Shown: positions 7,602 through 16,816, counted from the first letter of the stretch. The stretch: 64,000 nt of DNA from Dethiosulfovibrio russensis (GCF_021568855.1 NZ_JAKGUG010000001.1:62001-126000), one strand, 5' to 3'. Notes: generated by a model not told the origin, from the sequence alone. Program-made: numbers and translations.

Positions 7602-8570
7602 ATGGGCAGACTCTACACTGGAGGAGGGGACGGAGGCACTACGTCCTTATTGGACGGGACCAGGGTTCAAAAAGACGACCCCCGAATAGATCTCAACGGA
7701 ACCCTCGATGAAGCTCAGGCAGCCATAGGAATGGCCAGGAGCATGGCTCCCGGGAGGTTCTTATCCGATATGGAGGAGCTGGAACACACCCTTTTCCTCC
7801 TGATGGCCTACGTGGCTCGAGGAGATAGGGACATACCGTCGCCATCGGCCGATCTGTTTGAGAAAAAAATAGACGGACTCGAGAGCCTTTGGCCTCACGA
7901 TAGATCTTTCGTCCGGCCGGGAAAGTCCCCTTCCGGTGCAGCGCTTCATCTGGCCCGCACCATAACCAGAAGAGCGGAGAGAGAGGCCCTGCCGCTGTTT
8001 CGTCGTCACCTGATCGACGAGGACTCGTACAGGCTGATAAACCGCCTGTCTGATTACATATTCGCTTTGGCCGTGGCATGCGACGAGGAATCCGTGGTCG
8101 AAGAGATCACCCGAAAGGTAATAAAGGAGTTGATAAGGATGTCCTGCAAAGAAGGCGAAGGTCGTCTCTCTCTAAAGACGGCTCTCGATCTTGTGTCAGC
8201 CGCGGAGGAGAAGGCGTCGCAGATTTCGGTTCCTATGGCTATCACCGTTTCGGACGAAAAGGGCCCTTTGGTCTTCAATAGGATGGACGGAGTTTTGCCG
8301 GTGAGCGTGGGATTAAGCGGCAAAAAGGCCAAGACTGCCCTGGGACTCCGTAAAACCACATCCGAGGTCTACGATCTGGTCCAGCCGGGAGCTCCGCTTT
8401 ACGGTCTACAGTCCGATCCCGATCTGTGTTGTTTCGGCGGCGGTATCCCTTTGACCGATAAAGAGGGCAAGGTCGTCGGAGCCGTAGGGGTCAGCGGTGG
8501 ATCCGTGGAAGAGGATATCGAGGTAGCGGAGGCTGCGGTGTCCCTTTGGAAAGAAAAGGAGGTTCGATGA
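7602..8570 (+). CDS. pduO: Corrinoid adenosyltransferase PduO with C-terminal GlcG/HbpS domain
   Basis: PduO adenosylates cob(I)alamin with ATP to make the coenzyme for the dehydratase. Residues 1-185 are the PduO-type transferase, with LYTGGGDGGTTSLLDG as the ATP-binding N terminus and FVRPGKSPSGAALHLARTIT..AER and LINRLSDYIFALA downstream. From about residue 195 there is a GlcG/HbpS-like domain (LDLVSAAEEKASQI...VGAVGVSGGSVEEDIEVAEA), which in PduO binds heme or corrinoid. At 322 residues it is a full two-domain PduO. A second, single-domain adenosyltransferase is encoded at 37565-38086. Confidence 0.95.
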   Translation: MGRLYTGGGDGGTTSLLDGTRVQKDDPRIDLNGTLDEAQAAIGMARSMAPGRFLSDMEELEHTLFLLMAYVARGDRDIPSPSADLFEKKIDGLESLWPHDRSFVRPGKSPSGAALHLARTITRRAEREALPLFRRHLIDEDSYRLINRLSDYIFALAVACDEESVVEEITRKVIKELIRMSCKEGEGRLSLKTALDLVSAAEEKASQISVPMAITVSDEKGPLVFNRMDGVLPVSVGLSGKKAKTALGLRKTTSEVYDLVQPGAPLYGLQSDPDLCCFGGGIPLTDKEGKVVGAVGVSGGSVEEDIEVAEAAVSLWKEKEVR

Positions 8571-9973
8571 AGCCGATGGATGAGAGGATGCTTCATGAAC
8601 TCGTCTCTGCTGTAGTGAAAAGGATATCCTCCGAGGATGTCGTCAATGACGGCGGATTCTCTCCGGCCTTCGAGAAAGTAGACGATGCCGTCGAGATTTC
8701 CGTGAAGGCGCAGAGAAAGTGGCAGTTCGAATATTCACTGGACAAGAAGAAATTCATCATAGACTCTCTCAAAGCGGATCTTCTCCCTCAGGTGGAGGCT
8801 TTTTCGTCTCTGGCCTTGAAGGATACGGGCATGGGGAACCTGAAGGACAAGATAATGAAGAACCGTCTCGCCATAGAGAAGACCCCCGGCCCCGAGTTCA
8901 TCCGTACCTCCTGCACCACCGGGGACGAAGGTCTGGTGCTGGAGGAGCACGCTCCATTCGGTGTGATCGCTTCGATAACTCCGTCCACCAATCCGACCGC
9001 CTCGGTCATAAATAACACTATCTGTATGCTCTCCGCCGGGAACAGCGTCGTGTTCGCCCCGCATCCCGGAGCTGCCGAGAGCAGCATCGATATGGTTCAG
9101 CGAGTACACGACTCCTTGATCTCCCACGGCGCTCCCGAGGGCATAATCACGGTGTTATCCCGCATCAGTATGGAGAACGTCGGAGCCCTCATGTCCCATC
9201 ATGCGGTTCGTCTGGTATCGGCTACGGGGGGTCCCGGAGTCGTCAACGCAGCCCTTTCCTCCGGAAAGCCCGCCATAGGAGCCGGTCCTGGGAACCCTCC
9301 GGTGGTGGTGGATGAGACCGCTCACGTTGAACAGGCTGCCAAGGATATAGTGGCGGGGTGTTCCTTCGACAACAATCTTCCCTGTACATCCGAGAAGGCT
9401 CTGATAGTGGTCAACTGCGTCGCCGATCAGCTTAAGAGAAAGATGCTGGAGGAAGGTGCCTTCGAGCTGAAGGATCCTGCGAAGATAGAGGCTCTTAAAG
9501 AGGTGGCCCTCAACGAAAAAAGGACCGATCCCAACAGAAAGTTCGTAGGCAAAGACGCGGTGTGGATCTTGGAAAAAATCGGCATAAAGGCGCCTGGGAA
9601 CGTCAGACTCATCCTCGTGGAATGCGAACTGGACGACCCCATAATCCAGGTCGAGATGCTGATGCCCGTCCTTGGGATGGTGAGAGTTCCCGATTTCGAT
9701 GCAGCTCTCGAGGCTGCCATAAAAACGGAGCACGGTTTCAGGCATTCTGCCCTGATCCACAGCACCAACGTCGATCACATGAGCGTTATGGCCAAAGTCA
9801 TGGAGACCACCATGTTCACTAAGAACGGTCCTTCCTTCTCTACCTTGGGGTTCGGAGGCGAGTGTCCCACTGCATTCACCATAGCAACCACTACCGGTCA
9901 GGGACCGACCACCCCCCTTTCGTTCTGTAGACTGCGCAGGTGTAACCTCCACGGTTCGTTCAGGATCGTCTGA
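8567..9973 (+). CDS. pduP: CoA-acylating aldehyde dehydrogenase PduP
   Basis: PduP oxidises propanal (or 3-hydroxypropanal) to the acyl-CoA with NAD, 468 residues. The N terminus (DERMLHELVSAVVKRIS) is an encapsulation helix separated by a linker from the catalytic body. The nucleotide-binding stretch SITPSTNPTASVINNT and the catalytic cysteine in SFDNNLPCTSEKALI are both present. The ATG at 8567 was chosen because AAAGGAGG (8555-8562) lies 4-5 bases before it; it overlaps the pduO stop. The upstream in-frame start at 8546 lacks a ribosome site. Confidence 0.96.
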   Translation: MKPMDERMLHELVSAVVKRISSEDVVNDGGFSPAFEKVDDAVEISVKAQRKWQFEYSLDKKKFIIDSLKADLLPQVEAFSSLALKDTGMGNLKDKIMKNRLAIEKTPGPEFIRTSCTTGDEGLVLEEHAPFGVIASITPSTNPTASVINNTICMLSAGNSVVFAPHPGAAESSIDMVQRVHDSLISHGAPEGIITVLSRISMENVGALMSHHAVRLVSATGGPGVVNAALSSGKPAIGAGPGNPPVVVDETAHVEQAAKDIVAGCSFDNNLPCTSEKALIVVNCVADQLKRKMLEEGAFELKDPAKIEALKEVALNEKRTDPNRKFVGKDAVWILEKIGIKAPGNVRLILVECELDDPIIQVEMLMPVLGMVRVPDFDAALEAAIKTEHGFRHSALIHSTNVDHMSVMAKVMETTMFTKNGPSFSTLGFGGECPTAFTIATTTGQGPTTPLSFCRLRRCNLHGSFRIV

Positions 9974-9979
9974 TCGGAT

Positions 9980-11314
9980 GTGTCTCGAATGACTGCCCCC
10001 GATCTACTGAATAAGGTCTTTGCTGCCGGGGTCGTGGGAGCCGGAGGTGCCGGTTTTCCCACCCATGTCAAGCTCTCAGCCGACGGCGTACATACGTATC
10101 TGATAAACGGAGCGGAATGCGAGCCGCTATTGAGAAACAACATGGCCCTCTTCGACGAAAAAACGCCTTTTCTCGTCGAAACCGCCCATAAGGTCGGATC
10201 CATTCTTGGCGTCGAAAGGGTTACCTTCTGCGTGAAGAGAAAGCATGTCTCCCAGATAGACAAACTCAGGCTGGCCGGGGCCGATGTTTTCGAGATGGAC
10301 GATTATTATCCGGCAGGCGACGAGATAATCATGATTCAGGAGGCCACTGGATTGACAGTTCCAGAAGGAGGCCTTCCTCTTCAGGTCGGAGTGGTGGTCA
10401 ACAACGTGGAGACCTTGTACAACCTGGGGCGGGCCATGGAAGACTCTCCTGTCACCAGGACCTGGGTTACCGTCGGAGGTGCCGTCGCCAATCCCGGGGT
10501 CTGGTCGGTTCCGATAGGAACTATAGCATCGGAGCTTGTTGCCCTGGCCGGTGGGGAGACCATCTCGAATCCGGTCTACGTGGACGGGGGACCTATGACG
10601 GGAACCTACAGGAAGTCGGCGAAATTCCCTCTGGGCAAGAGGTCCAACGGGATACTGGTCGTCCCATCCGACTCGGCATTGGTTCGCTACGAGACCATGC
10701 CGGTGGAGACCATGGTCCGTCAGGCTCGGTACGCCTGTTGTCAATGTACCCAATGTACCATGGTTTGTTCCAGACACCTTATAGGTTACGAGCTGGAACC
10801 TCACAAGGTGATGAGAGCTATGGCTTATCCGGAGCAGAGGACCCCGGAGATACTGAAAATGGCTATGCTTTGTTCCGATTGCAATCTGTGCAGCGGCCTC
10901 CATGGCTGTCCTATGCAGTTGAGTCCCAGAAGGATCAATCAATTGCTGAAGGCCTCTTTCAGGGAGAAAAAGGTCAAGTTCTCCTTCGACAAAACCCTGG
11001 ATGGACCGGACGAGAACAGACAGTATCGACTACTACCGAGCAAGCGGCTGGTAAGGCGTATAGGACTTGCCGGATGGGATGTAGATTGCCCCTTTATGGG
11101 CGAATACGTTCCTCTCCGTGTGGATATAGCGATGGGGCAGCATATAGGGGCTCCCTGTATCCCGATCGTCCAGGTAGGACAGGAGGTCTCGGAGGGGCAG
11201 ACCATCGGCGTCGTGCCGGAAGGAGCGTTAGGGGCGCCGGTTCATTCGTCGGTTAACGGATCTGTGGAATCGGTTAGCGATAGCTCGGTGGTCATAAAAG
11301 CCAGGAAGGGGTGA
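9980..11314 (+). CDS. pduS: Cobalamin reductase PduS (RnfC-like)
   Basis: PduS is an NADH-dependent flavin/iron-sulfur protein that reduces cob(III)/cob(II)alamin for PduO, 444 residues. It has the RnfC-like GVVGAGGAGFPTHVKLS motif near the N terminus and NGAECEPLLRNN. Two ferredoxin-type cysteine clusters, CCQCTQCTMVCSRHLIG and CSDCNLCSGLHGCP, lie around residues 253 and 296. A C-terminal SLBB/barrel-sandwich-like region follows (GQEVSEGQTIGVVPEGALG). The start is either GTG 9980 or ATG 9989; neither has a strong ribosome site. Confidence 0.94.
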   Translation: MSRMTAPDLLNKVFAAGVVGAGGAGFPTHVKLSADGVHTYLINGAECEPLLRNNMALFDEKTPFLVETAHKVGSILGVERVTFCVKRKHVSQIDKLRLAGADVFEMDDYYPAGDEIIMIQEATGLTVPEGGLPLQVGVVVNNVETLYNLGRAMEDSPVTRTWVTVGGAVANPGVWSVPIGTIASELVALAGGETISNPVYVDGGPMTGTYRKSAKFPLGKRSNGILVVPSDSALVRYETMPVETMVRQARYACCQCTQCTMVCSRHLIGYELEPHKVMRAMAYPEQRTPEILKMAMLCSDCNLCSGLHGCPMQLSPRRINQLLKASFREKKVKFSFDKTLDGPDENRQYRLLPSKRLVRRIGLAGWDVDCPFMGEYVPLRVDIAMGQHIGAPCIPIVQVGQEVSEGQTIGVVPEGALGAPVHSSVNGSVESVSDSSVVIKARKG

Positions 11315-11871
11315 TGGGGTTGGTTTTCCGTGCCATTGGGGCCATCGAATTGATAAGCGTGGCGAAGGGCTTTTCGGTAGCTGACGGTATGGTCAAATCG
11401 GCGGACGTTAAGCTTCTGGCCGCCAGAACATTATGTCCGGGAAAGTTTATCGTCATAGTCGCCGGGCAGGTCGGGGCGGTCTCGAGTTCATTGGAGATGG
11501 GGCTGTCGATCGGAGGCGAGGCAGTTTCCGATTTCACGTCCATACCGAACGTCCATCCTGCCGTATTTCCAGCTCTTATGTGTTCTACCGAGTTGGATAC
11601 GATGAAAGATCTAGGCGTGGTGGAGACCATGTCCGCCACTTCGGCGATAGAGGCCGCCGATGCCGCAGCCAAGGCGTCCAAGGTCAGCTTGATAGAGATA
11701 AGGATCGGTCAGGGAATGGGAGCCAAGGCTTTTCTGTCATTTTCAGGAGAGATTTCCGATGTCCGTTCCGCCTTGAAATCCGCCAGATCCGTTGTGGAGG
11801 ACAGAGGACTCTTGGTAGATGCGGTCGTCATAAGCGCCCCTGACAGGCAGTTGAAAGACGCTATAAGGTAA
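11314..11871 (+). CDS. pduT: Tandem-BMC shell protein PduT with iron-sulfur cysteine
   Basis: A 185-residue trimeric shell protein with two BMC domains: the first begins AIGAIELISVAKGFSVADGM, the second GVVETMSATSAIEAADAAAKA. Cys41 in TLCPGKFIVIVAG occupies the position of the pore cysteine that holds a 4Fe-4S cluster in PduT, so an electron relay to PduS across the shell is likely. The ATG at 11314 overlaps the pduS stop by one base, with AGGAAGGGG just upstream. It is the last gene of the operon before a 131-base gap. Confidence 0.94.
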   Translation: MGLVFRAIGAIELISVAKGFSVADGMVKSADVKLLAARTLCPGKFIVIVAGQVGAVSSSLEMGLSIGGEAVSDFTSIPNVHPAVFPALMCSTELDTMKDLGVVETMSATSAIEAADAAAKASKVSLIEIRIGQGMGAKAFLSFSGEISDVRSALKSARSVVEDRGLLVDAVVISAPDRQLKDAIR

Positions 11872-12002
11872 GGTTTATGGCGATAGTTAAGGCCATAGAG
11901 AGGTAGCTTTCGTAGGATAGGATGTCTGACAGCCCTGGATATCGGGCTACAGTATATTGTATAATTAGATTGATCGAAAGATAACGAGGGGAGGTAATTT
12001 AA
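11872..12002 (+). promoter_or_regulatory. pduT-gldA intergenic region with candidate promoter
   Basis: This 131-base gap contains a small hairpin AGCCC-loop-GGGCT (11931-11948) without a following T run, then TATAAT at 11960-11965. No good -35 box is seen at the right distance. GGGGAGG (11989-11995) precedes the gldA GTG at 12003 by 7 bases. It suggests gldA has its own promoter in addition to possible read-through from the Pdu operon. Confidence 0.45.
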
Positions 12003-13106
12003 GTGCAGAAAATACTTATCGCTCCCGGTAGGTACGTCCAGGGAGCCGGCGCTTGCTCGCAGTCCGGTGCTCAGGTGGCAAAGCTTGGAAAGAAGGCTTT
12101 GGTCATAGGGGGCAAGAGAGGACTAGGGGCAGTCGAGAAGACCATGAAGGAGAGTTTCGAGGCCAACGGAGTGGCTTTCATCAAGGAGTCCTTCGGTGGA
12201 GAGTGTTGTTTCAAGGAAATCGACAGGGTAGCTTCCGTAGCCAAGGATAAAGGTGCCGATTTCATCGTCAGCGTGGGAGGCGGCAAGGCCCACGATACGG
12301 GTAAGATGGCCGCTTTCAAGCTGGGGATCCCGGTGGTTGTGGTTCCCACCATAGCGGCTACCGATGCTCCATGCAGCGCTCTATCCGTGGTATATTCCGA
12401 GGAAGGTGTCTTCGAGAGTTATGAGTTTCCACCCAGTCCCGATATGGTCATAGTCGATACGGAGATAGTGGCTAAGGCTCCGACCCGTCTTTTGGTCTCC
12501 GGGATGGGAGATGCTCTGGCCACGTGGTTCGAGGCCGAGGCCTGTTACAAGACCAGAGCTTCCAATATGCCCGGAGGAGCCGCTACGGAGGCGGCCATGG
12601 CCCTGGCTAGGCTCTGTTACGATCAGTTGCTTGAGTATGGCTACGAGGCTAAGCTGGCTTGCGATGCCGATATCGTGACTCCAGCCTTGGAACGAATCGT
12701 CGAGGCCAATACACTGCTTTCCGGTATGGGGTTCGAGAGTGGAGGGCTGGCGGCTGCTCACGCTATCCATAACGGAATGACTGCGATAGAGGAGATGCAC
12801 CAGATGTATCACGGAGAGAAGGTCGCCTTCGGAACCCTTACTCAGCTGGTCCTTCAGGATTCCCCCAGAGAGATTCTGGAGGATGTGCTGGATTTCTGCA
12901 CCTCCGTAGGGCTCCCGATCACTCTGGGCCAGCTTGGATTGAAGGACCCCACTCCCGAAAAGATAATGGCGGCTGCCGAGATGGCTACTTCCGAAGGGGA
13001 GACGATACACAACCAACCCTGCAAGGTTACCGCATCCGATGTCGCCAACGCCATGATAGCCGCCGATGCCCTTGGGCGCAGCTGGCTTGCCCTGGATAAA
13101 CCCTGA
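12003..13106 (+). CDS. gldA: Glycerol dehydrogenase family iron/zinc alcohol dehydrogenase
   Basis: A 367-residue GldA-family NAD-dependent dehydrogenase. It has the NAD-binding motif IVSVGGGKAHDTGK (about 96-109), VPTIAATDAPCSALSV, and metal-site residues in MGDALATWFEA, AAHAIHNGMT and the MYHGEKVAFG histidine. GldA normally interconverts glycerol and dihydroxyacetone. Placed directly after a Pdu operon that lacks pduQ here, it could instead reduce the aldehyde to an alcohol and regenerate NAD, or oxidise glycerol/propanediol. The GTG start is supported by GGGGAGG upstream. No encapsulation peptide is visible at its N terminus. Confidence 0.88.
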   Translation: MQKILIAPGRYVQGAGACSQSGAQVAKLGKKALVIGGKRGLGAVEKTMKESFEANGVAFIKESFGGECCFKEIDRVASVAKDKGADFIVSVGGGKAHDTGKMAAFKLGIPVVVVPTIAATDAPCSALSVVYSEEGVFESYEFPPSPDMVIVDTEIVAKAPTRLLVSGMGDALATWFEAEACYKTRASNMPGGAATEAAMALARLCYDQLLEYGYEAKLACDADIVTPALERIVEANTLLSGMGFESGGLAAAHAIHNGMTAIEEMHQMYHGEKVAFGTLTQLVLQDSPREILEDVLDFCTSVGLPITLGQLGLKDPTPEKIMAAAEMATSEGETIHNQPCKVTASDVANAMIAADALGRSWLALDKP

Positions 13107-13145
13107 CCCCAACCCCCTCGGGGTACGACCACATATCCTAATATG

Positions 13146-13178
13146 GAAGACGGGCAGCGTTTTTCGCTGCCCGTCTTC
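13146..13178. terminator. Stem-loop between convergent gldA and treT
   Basis: A perfect 14-bp inverted repeat (GAAGACGGGCAGCG / CGCTGCCCGTCTTC) with a TTTTT loop. It starts immediately beyond the treT stop codon and lies 40 bases after gldA. It sits where a shared terminator for the two convergent genes is expected, but neither side carries a clear T run after the stem, so it may work as a processing or stability hairpin. Confidence 0.6.
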
Positions 13179-14399
13179 TCAGTCGGATAAAGTGTATTTG
13201 CATCGGAACGAGAGGAAAAGGTCCAGGTAGTCCTCTAGATATCTCGTCATGAGGAAGTTCTTTCTGACCTTTTCTTTGCCCTTTTCGCCCATGGAATTTC
13301 TGAGTTTTTCGTCCCTCAGAAGCTTGATTATCCTGTCGGAGGCCTGATCGACCGTGTCTACCAGATAGCCGTTGACTCCGTCGTCTATCTGGTGTCTTAT
13401 GCCACCTACGTTGCCGCCTATCACGGGAGTTCCCTTCCACATGGCCTCGGTGACGGTAAGTCCGAATCCCTCCCTCAGGGATTTCTGGACCACGACGGCC
13501 GCTTTGCTCTGTACGGCGTTGACTAGTGCGGTGTCCTCGACGCTCAGCAGGACTATCCTGTCGTCTTTATGGTCCAGAAGGGAGGTGTAGAGCTCCATAC
13601 CCTCAGGGTCGTCCGTGGCGGTATTTCCCAAAAGAACCAGGGTCGCTCCTTCCTCTTTTCGTACTTTCTCGAAGGCTTTTATGACCCCTTGGGGATCCTT
13701 CCATCGATCGAACCTGGATACCTGTGCCACTATAGGGAGATCCCTAGGTATTCCGTAGTGGTCCAGTCTTTCGTCGATTTCCTCCTCCGTCATAACCCGG
13801 TTTTTTATGGAAAAGGGATCTATGGCCGGCTTTATGAACCTTAGAGGAGTGTCTAGTTCCTGTCGATACTCGGGAAGGGATACCACCGCTCCGTCGTATT
13901 TCTCTATGGTCGGTCTGAGGTATCTCCACAGTTCTCCGTTGGGGTGGGACAGATCGACATGGCAGACCCATATCCAGGGACCTCTCTTTCTGTAATGGTG
14001 TATGAGAGGTAGAGGTTGAGGGTCGTGGACTACCACGAAATCGTGTTCCAGGTGCATTCGGACCGAGTTTTGCTCCACGACCGACTCGTAGATCTCGTCT
14101 TTCCTGTCGCTTAGGTTGATCTCTGCACCCTGAAGGGCATTATGCATCTTTTTGGTTACCCCGAAGAAGTCCGGGGATCCTACTATAACTCGCCATCCCG
14201 TCTCTATCCCGGCGTTGTTCATCAGGACGGTCATTGCGTTCAGCAGCTCCGCCACTCCTCCTCCATAGTATGTGGAGTTTATGTGAACGACTTTTCTTCC
14301 GCGAAGTTTCTCCGCTTTCGCCGCTATACGTTCCGTAGCCTCCGATCCGATGTACTGTTCGTAGTCCTCTATGGATGGTAAATTAGGATATATTTTCAT
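13179..14399 (-). CDS. treT: Trehalose synthase (glycosyltransferring) TreT
   Basis: A GT-B fold, family GT4-type glycosyltransferase of 406 residues that joins an NDP-glucose to glucose to make trehalose in one step. The N-terminal VVHINSTYYGGGVAELL and VVHDPQPLPLIHHYR and the WVCHVDLSHPNGELW stretch are characteristic of TreT. The C-terminal half has VAQVSRFDRWKDPQGVIKAF and the donor-binding VQKSLREGFGLTVTEAMWKG. GAGGAGG lies 9 bases before the ATG. It is the last gene of an otsB-otsA-treT operon, so the cell has both one-step and two-step trehalose routes. Confidence 0.88.
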   Translation of the reverse strand: MKIYPNLPSIEDYEQYIGSEATERIAAKAEKLRGRKVVHINSTYYGGGVAELLNAMTVLMNNAGIETGWRVIVGSPDFFGVTKKMHNALQGAEINLSDRKDEIYESVVEQNSVRMHLEHDFVVVHDPQPLPLIHHYRKRGPWIWVCHVDLSHPNGELWRYLRPTIEKYDGAVVSLPEYRQELDTPLRFIKPAIDPFSIKNRVMTEEEIDERLDHYGIPRDLPIVAQVSRFDRWKDPQGVIKAFEKVRKEEGATLVLLGNTATDDPEGMELYTSLLDHKDDRIVLLSVEDTALVNAVQSKAAVVVQKSLREGFGLTVTEAMWKGTPVIGGNVGGIRHQIDDGVNGYLVDTVDQASDRIIKLLRDEKLRNSMGEKGKEKVRKNFLMTRYLEDYLDLFLSFRCKYTLSD

Positions 14400-14423
14400 T
14401 TTTTTTGCCTCCTCGGCTTTGTG

Positions 14424-15920
14424 TCAATTTCGTTGCTGGATTCCGGTGATAGAGGGAAGTTCCCTGTAGGGCCAGTCTTTTAACCCCGTGCCGTAGGATG
14501 CCTTTAGGAATTTATCGGTCCACCAGAATATGTCCTGCCTCTTGACGATCCTTCTGAGCTTGGACATCCTGTGTCTCTTTTCGTTTTCGTCCATGGAAAA
14601 GGCCCTTTCCATGGCATCGGCGGTCTGCTCGTCACTGTAGGGATTTATCAAGAGGGCGCCGTCCTTGAACTGTCTTGCGGCTCCTGCGAATTCGCTGAGG
14701 ATCACGGTTCCCCGGTTGTCCCAGTGGGAGGCGCAATACTCCTTGCACACCAGGTTCATGCCGTCCTGGACGGAGGTCACTACGATGGCGTCGGAGGCGG
14801 AGTAGAGGGAGACAAGGTCGTTTCTCTCCATAGGACGATAGCGGTATACGACGGGAGTCCAGTCGAGAGTAGCGAACTCTCCGTTTATCCGGCTGACCAG
14901 AAGTTCTATCTCGGTCTTGAGCTCTTTATACTCGGAGATCTCCTCTCTGCTGGGTATCACTATCTGATACAGAACGACTTTTTCCCTGAGGGAAGGGGTC
15001 CTGCGCAACATCAACTCGAAAGCCCTGAGTTTGTTGGGTAGACCTTTGGTGTAGTCGAGTCTGTCCACCCCCAGAAACAGAAAACGGTTCCCAAGTTCTT
15101 TCTTGAGGTGTCCCATCCTCTCTACTGACTCGGGGCCTTTCGACATATCGGAGAACTCCCTGAAGTCTATCCCGATCGGGAGGGCTCCTGTCAGGACTCT
15201 TTTACCCATGGAGTGGAGCTCCACTATTCGACCGTGTCCTCTCTGTTTGGTGCTGCGATCCAGCTGGCGTAGACATTCGGAGAAGTGCCTTCTATCTCTG
15301 GGAGTCTGGAACCCTATCAATCTGTAGGACATCATGGCAGAGAGGATTTCCTCTCTCCAGGGAAGTTTGAAGAATATATCCGGCGAGGGAAAGGGTATGT
15401 GGAGGAAAAATCCTGTCGATCGGTTAAGTCCCAGTCGGGATAGTCTGTCTCCGAGGGGTATCAGTTGATAGTCGTGGATCCAGATGAAGTCGTTAGGCGC
15501 GGTGTGTTTGGCGAGGACCTTGGCGAATTTATCGTTTACCGATATGAAGGATCGGTAGAATCTGTTCTCGAAGCAGCATCTACTCTGTAGCCCATGGAAC
15601 AGCGGCCATAATATGGCGTTGGAAAACCCGTAATAGTGGCTGTCTACGTCTTTCTCGGACAGTATCACCGGGGTGAGACGGAATCCCCATTCCTCGGATA
15701 GGGGGCCTAGAAGGTTTCGTATAGCTCCCAGAGGGGCCGGTTCCCTGTTTCCGGGCCATCCGACCCAGAGCCCTCCACGATGCCTCAGCAACGGGCTCAG
15801 AGCGGTAACCAATCCTCCCGAACCGGGTTTGCCCTCCCAGACTCCCTTGGAGTGGTTGAGCTTTACCGGGAGTCTGTTGGAGACTACTACCAATCGGCGA
15901 TTTTTTCCCTCTATATCCAT
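14424..15920 (-). CDS. otsA: Trehalose-6-phosphate synthase OtsA
   Basis: A GT20 glycosyltransferase, 498 residues, which makes trehalose-6-phosphate from NDP-glucose and glucose-6-phosphate. It opens with RRLVVVSNRLPVKLN, followed by the GGLVTALSPLLRHRGGLWVG loop, the IWIHDYQLIPLGDRL motif and GFFLHIPFPSPDIF. Donor-site residues follow in GVDRLDYTKGLPNKL, and VTSVQDGMNLVCKEY closes the site. AGGAGGTG lies at good distance before the ATG and overlaps the end of otsB, which is 6 bases upstream. Glucosylglycerol-phosphate synthase is a related family and cannot be fully excluded, but the adjacent OtsB favours trehalose. Confidence 0.9.
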   Translation of the reverse strand: MDIEGKNRRLVVVSNRLPVKLNHSKGVWEGKPGSGGLVTALSPLLRHRGGLWVGWPGNREPAPLGAIRNLLGPLSEEWGFRLTPVILSEKDVDSHYYGFSNAILWPLFHGLQSRCCFENRFYRSFISVNDKFAKVLAKHTAPNDFIWIHDYQLIPLGDRLSRLGLNRSTGFFLHIPFPSPDIFFKLPWREEILSAMMSYRLIGFQTPRDRRHFSECLRQLDRSTKQRGHGRIVELHSMGKRVLTGALPIGIDFREFSDMSKGPESVERMGHLKKELGNRFLFLGVDRLDYTKGLPNKLRAFELMLRRTPSLREKVVLYQIVIPSREEISEYKELKTEIELLVSRINGEFATLDWTPVVYRYRPMERNDLVSLYSASDAIVVTSVQDGMNLVCKEYCASHWDNRGTVILSEFAGAARQFKDGALLINPYSDEQTADAMERAFSMDENEKRHRMSKLRRIVKRQDIFWWTDKFLKASYGTGLKDWPYRELPSITGIQQRN

Positions 15921-15926
15921 TACAGG

Positions 15927-16649
15927 TCACCTCCTGTAACCTTTGAGCTTTTTCTCCAGAGTCTTGAAAAAGGCCAGGACTTCCTCCGGCGGATGGAGTC
16001 GGATAGCCGCTTCTGTGTCTTTCTCTCTGTCGGAGACCAGTATGGAAAGTCCTCTCCCCGACAGGGAGCGAAAAGCGTCCTCGTCGGTTTTATCGTCTCC
16101 CAAGTAGCACGCCGGTCTGTGTGGAAATTTGTTCAGTATCGATGACACAGCGTTTCCCTTATCCTTACCTCTCTGCTTGGCTTCGAAGCCTCCGTCGAAA
16201 CGGTCTATGATCCAGCTATCGATGGGGAGAGCCTTTCTCCACAGGGAAACCACTTCCATGGCTTTATCCCGCGATTTTTCGTCGATATTTCGCAGGTGGA
16301 TGGCGATGGCCGTGGTTTTTTTCTCCACGGCTTTCGCTGGTAGCCCCTTAGTCAATCTCTCCAGTGTGTTCAGGGTTTTCGAGTCCGGGGATATCAAGGT
16401 CCGTCTCTCTCCGTTTGATGAGAGATGGACGGATCCGTGCTCTCCGTATATATCTATAGGACGTTGTATGGAGAGGAGTTTCTTCACCTCTTCGGGGTCC
16501 CTTCCGGTGATTACGACTACCGGACAGGCAAGGGCCTCCAGAGTCTCCACCACTCCCGGCCAGGGTTCTGCCTTGTCTCTGTCGGATACGAAAGGGGCTA
16601 GAGTGCCGTCGTAATCGGTCATCACCAGGCAATTTCGGGTTATATCCAT
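15927..16649 (-). CDS. otsB: Trehalose-6-phosphate phosphatase OtsB
   Basis: A HAD-superfamily phosphatase of 240 residues that removes phosphate from trehalose-6-phosphate. The catalytic aspartates are in VMTDYDGTLAPF (about residues 9-20). VVVITGRDPEEVKK and YGEHGSVHLS follow, and the late motif ACYLGDDKTDEDAFRSL binds magnesium. It is the first gene of the minus-strand trehalose operon. The start at 16649 has no convincing Shine-Dalgarno sequence, so translation may begin from a leaderless or weak site. Confidence 0.92.
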   Translation of the reverse strand: MDITRNCLVMTDYDGTLAPFVSDRDKAEPWPGVVETLEALACPVVVITGRDPEEVKKLLSIQRPIDIYGEHGSVHLSSNGERRTLISPDSKTLNTLERLTKGLPAKAVEKKTTAIAIHLRNIDEKSRDKAMEVVSLWRKALPIDSWIIDRFDGGFEAKQRGKDKGNAVSSILNKFPHRPACYLGDDKTDEDAFRSLSGRGLSILVSDREKDTEAAIRLHPPEEVLAFFKTLEKKLKGYRR

Positions 16650-16816
16650 GGATAAGTAGAAGTTTTCGAGATGGTCGGGGCTTTTTTTCAGTTGGCATCC
16701 TTCCTTTCATGTACAATCTCATGTGTATTGCCTATAAGGGTGAAGGTCGAAACGTGTTTAATTATATATCGTTTTGGGATTTTATGCAATTCATATGCAA
16801 CTCGTGAGGTGAGATC

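Noticed and set aside
11877-11906. Nine-codon frame MAIVKAIER in the pduT-gldA gap
   Set aside because: It has no adequate ribosome site and no conserved feature.
12003-13106. Assignment of gldA as a true PduQ
   Set aside because: The motifs match the glycerol dehydrogenase family rather than the iron-dependent 1-propanol dehydrogenase family; functional replacement is kept as a hypothesis only.
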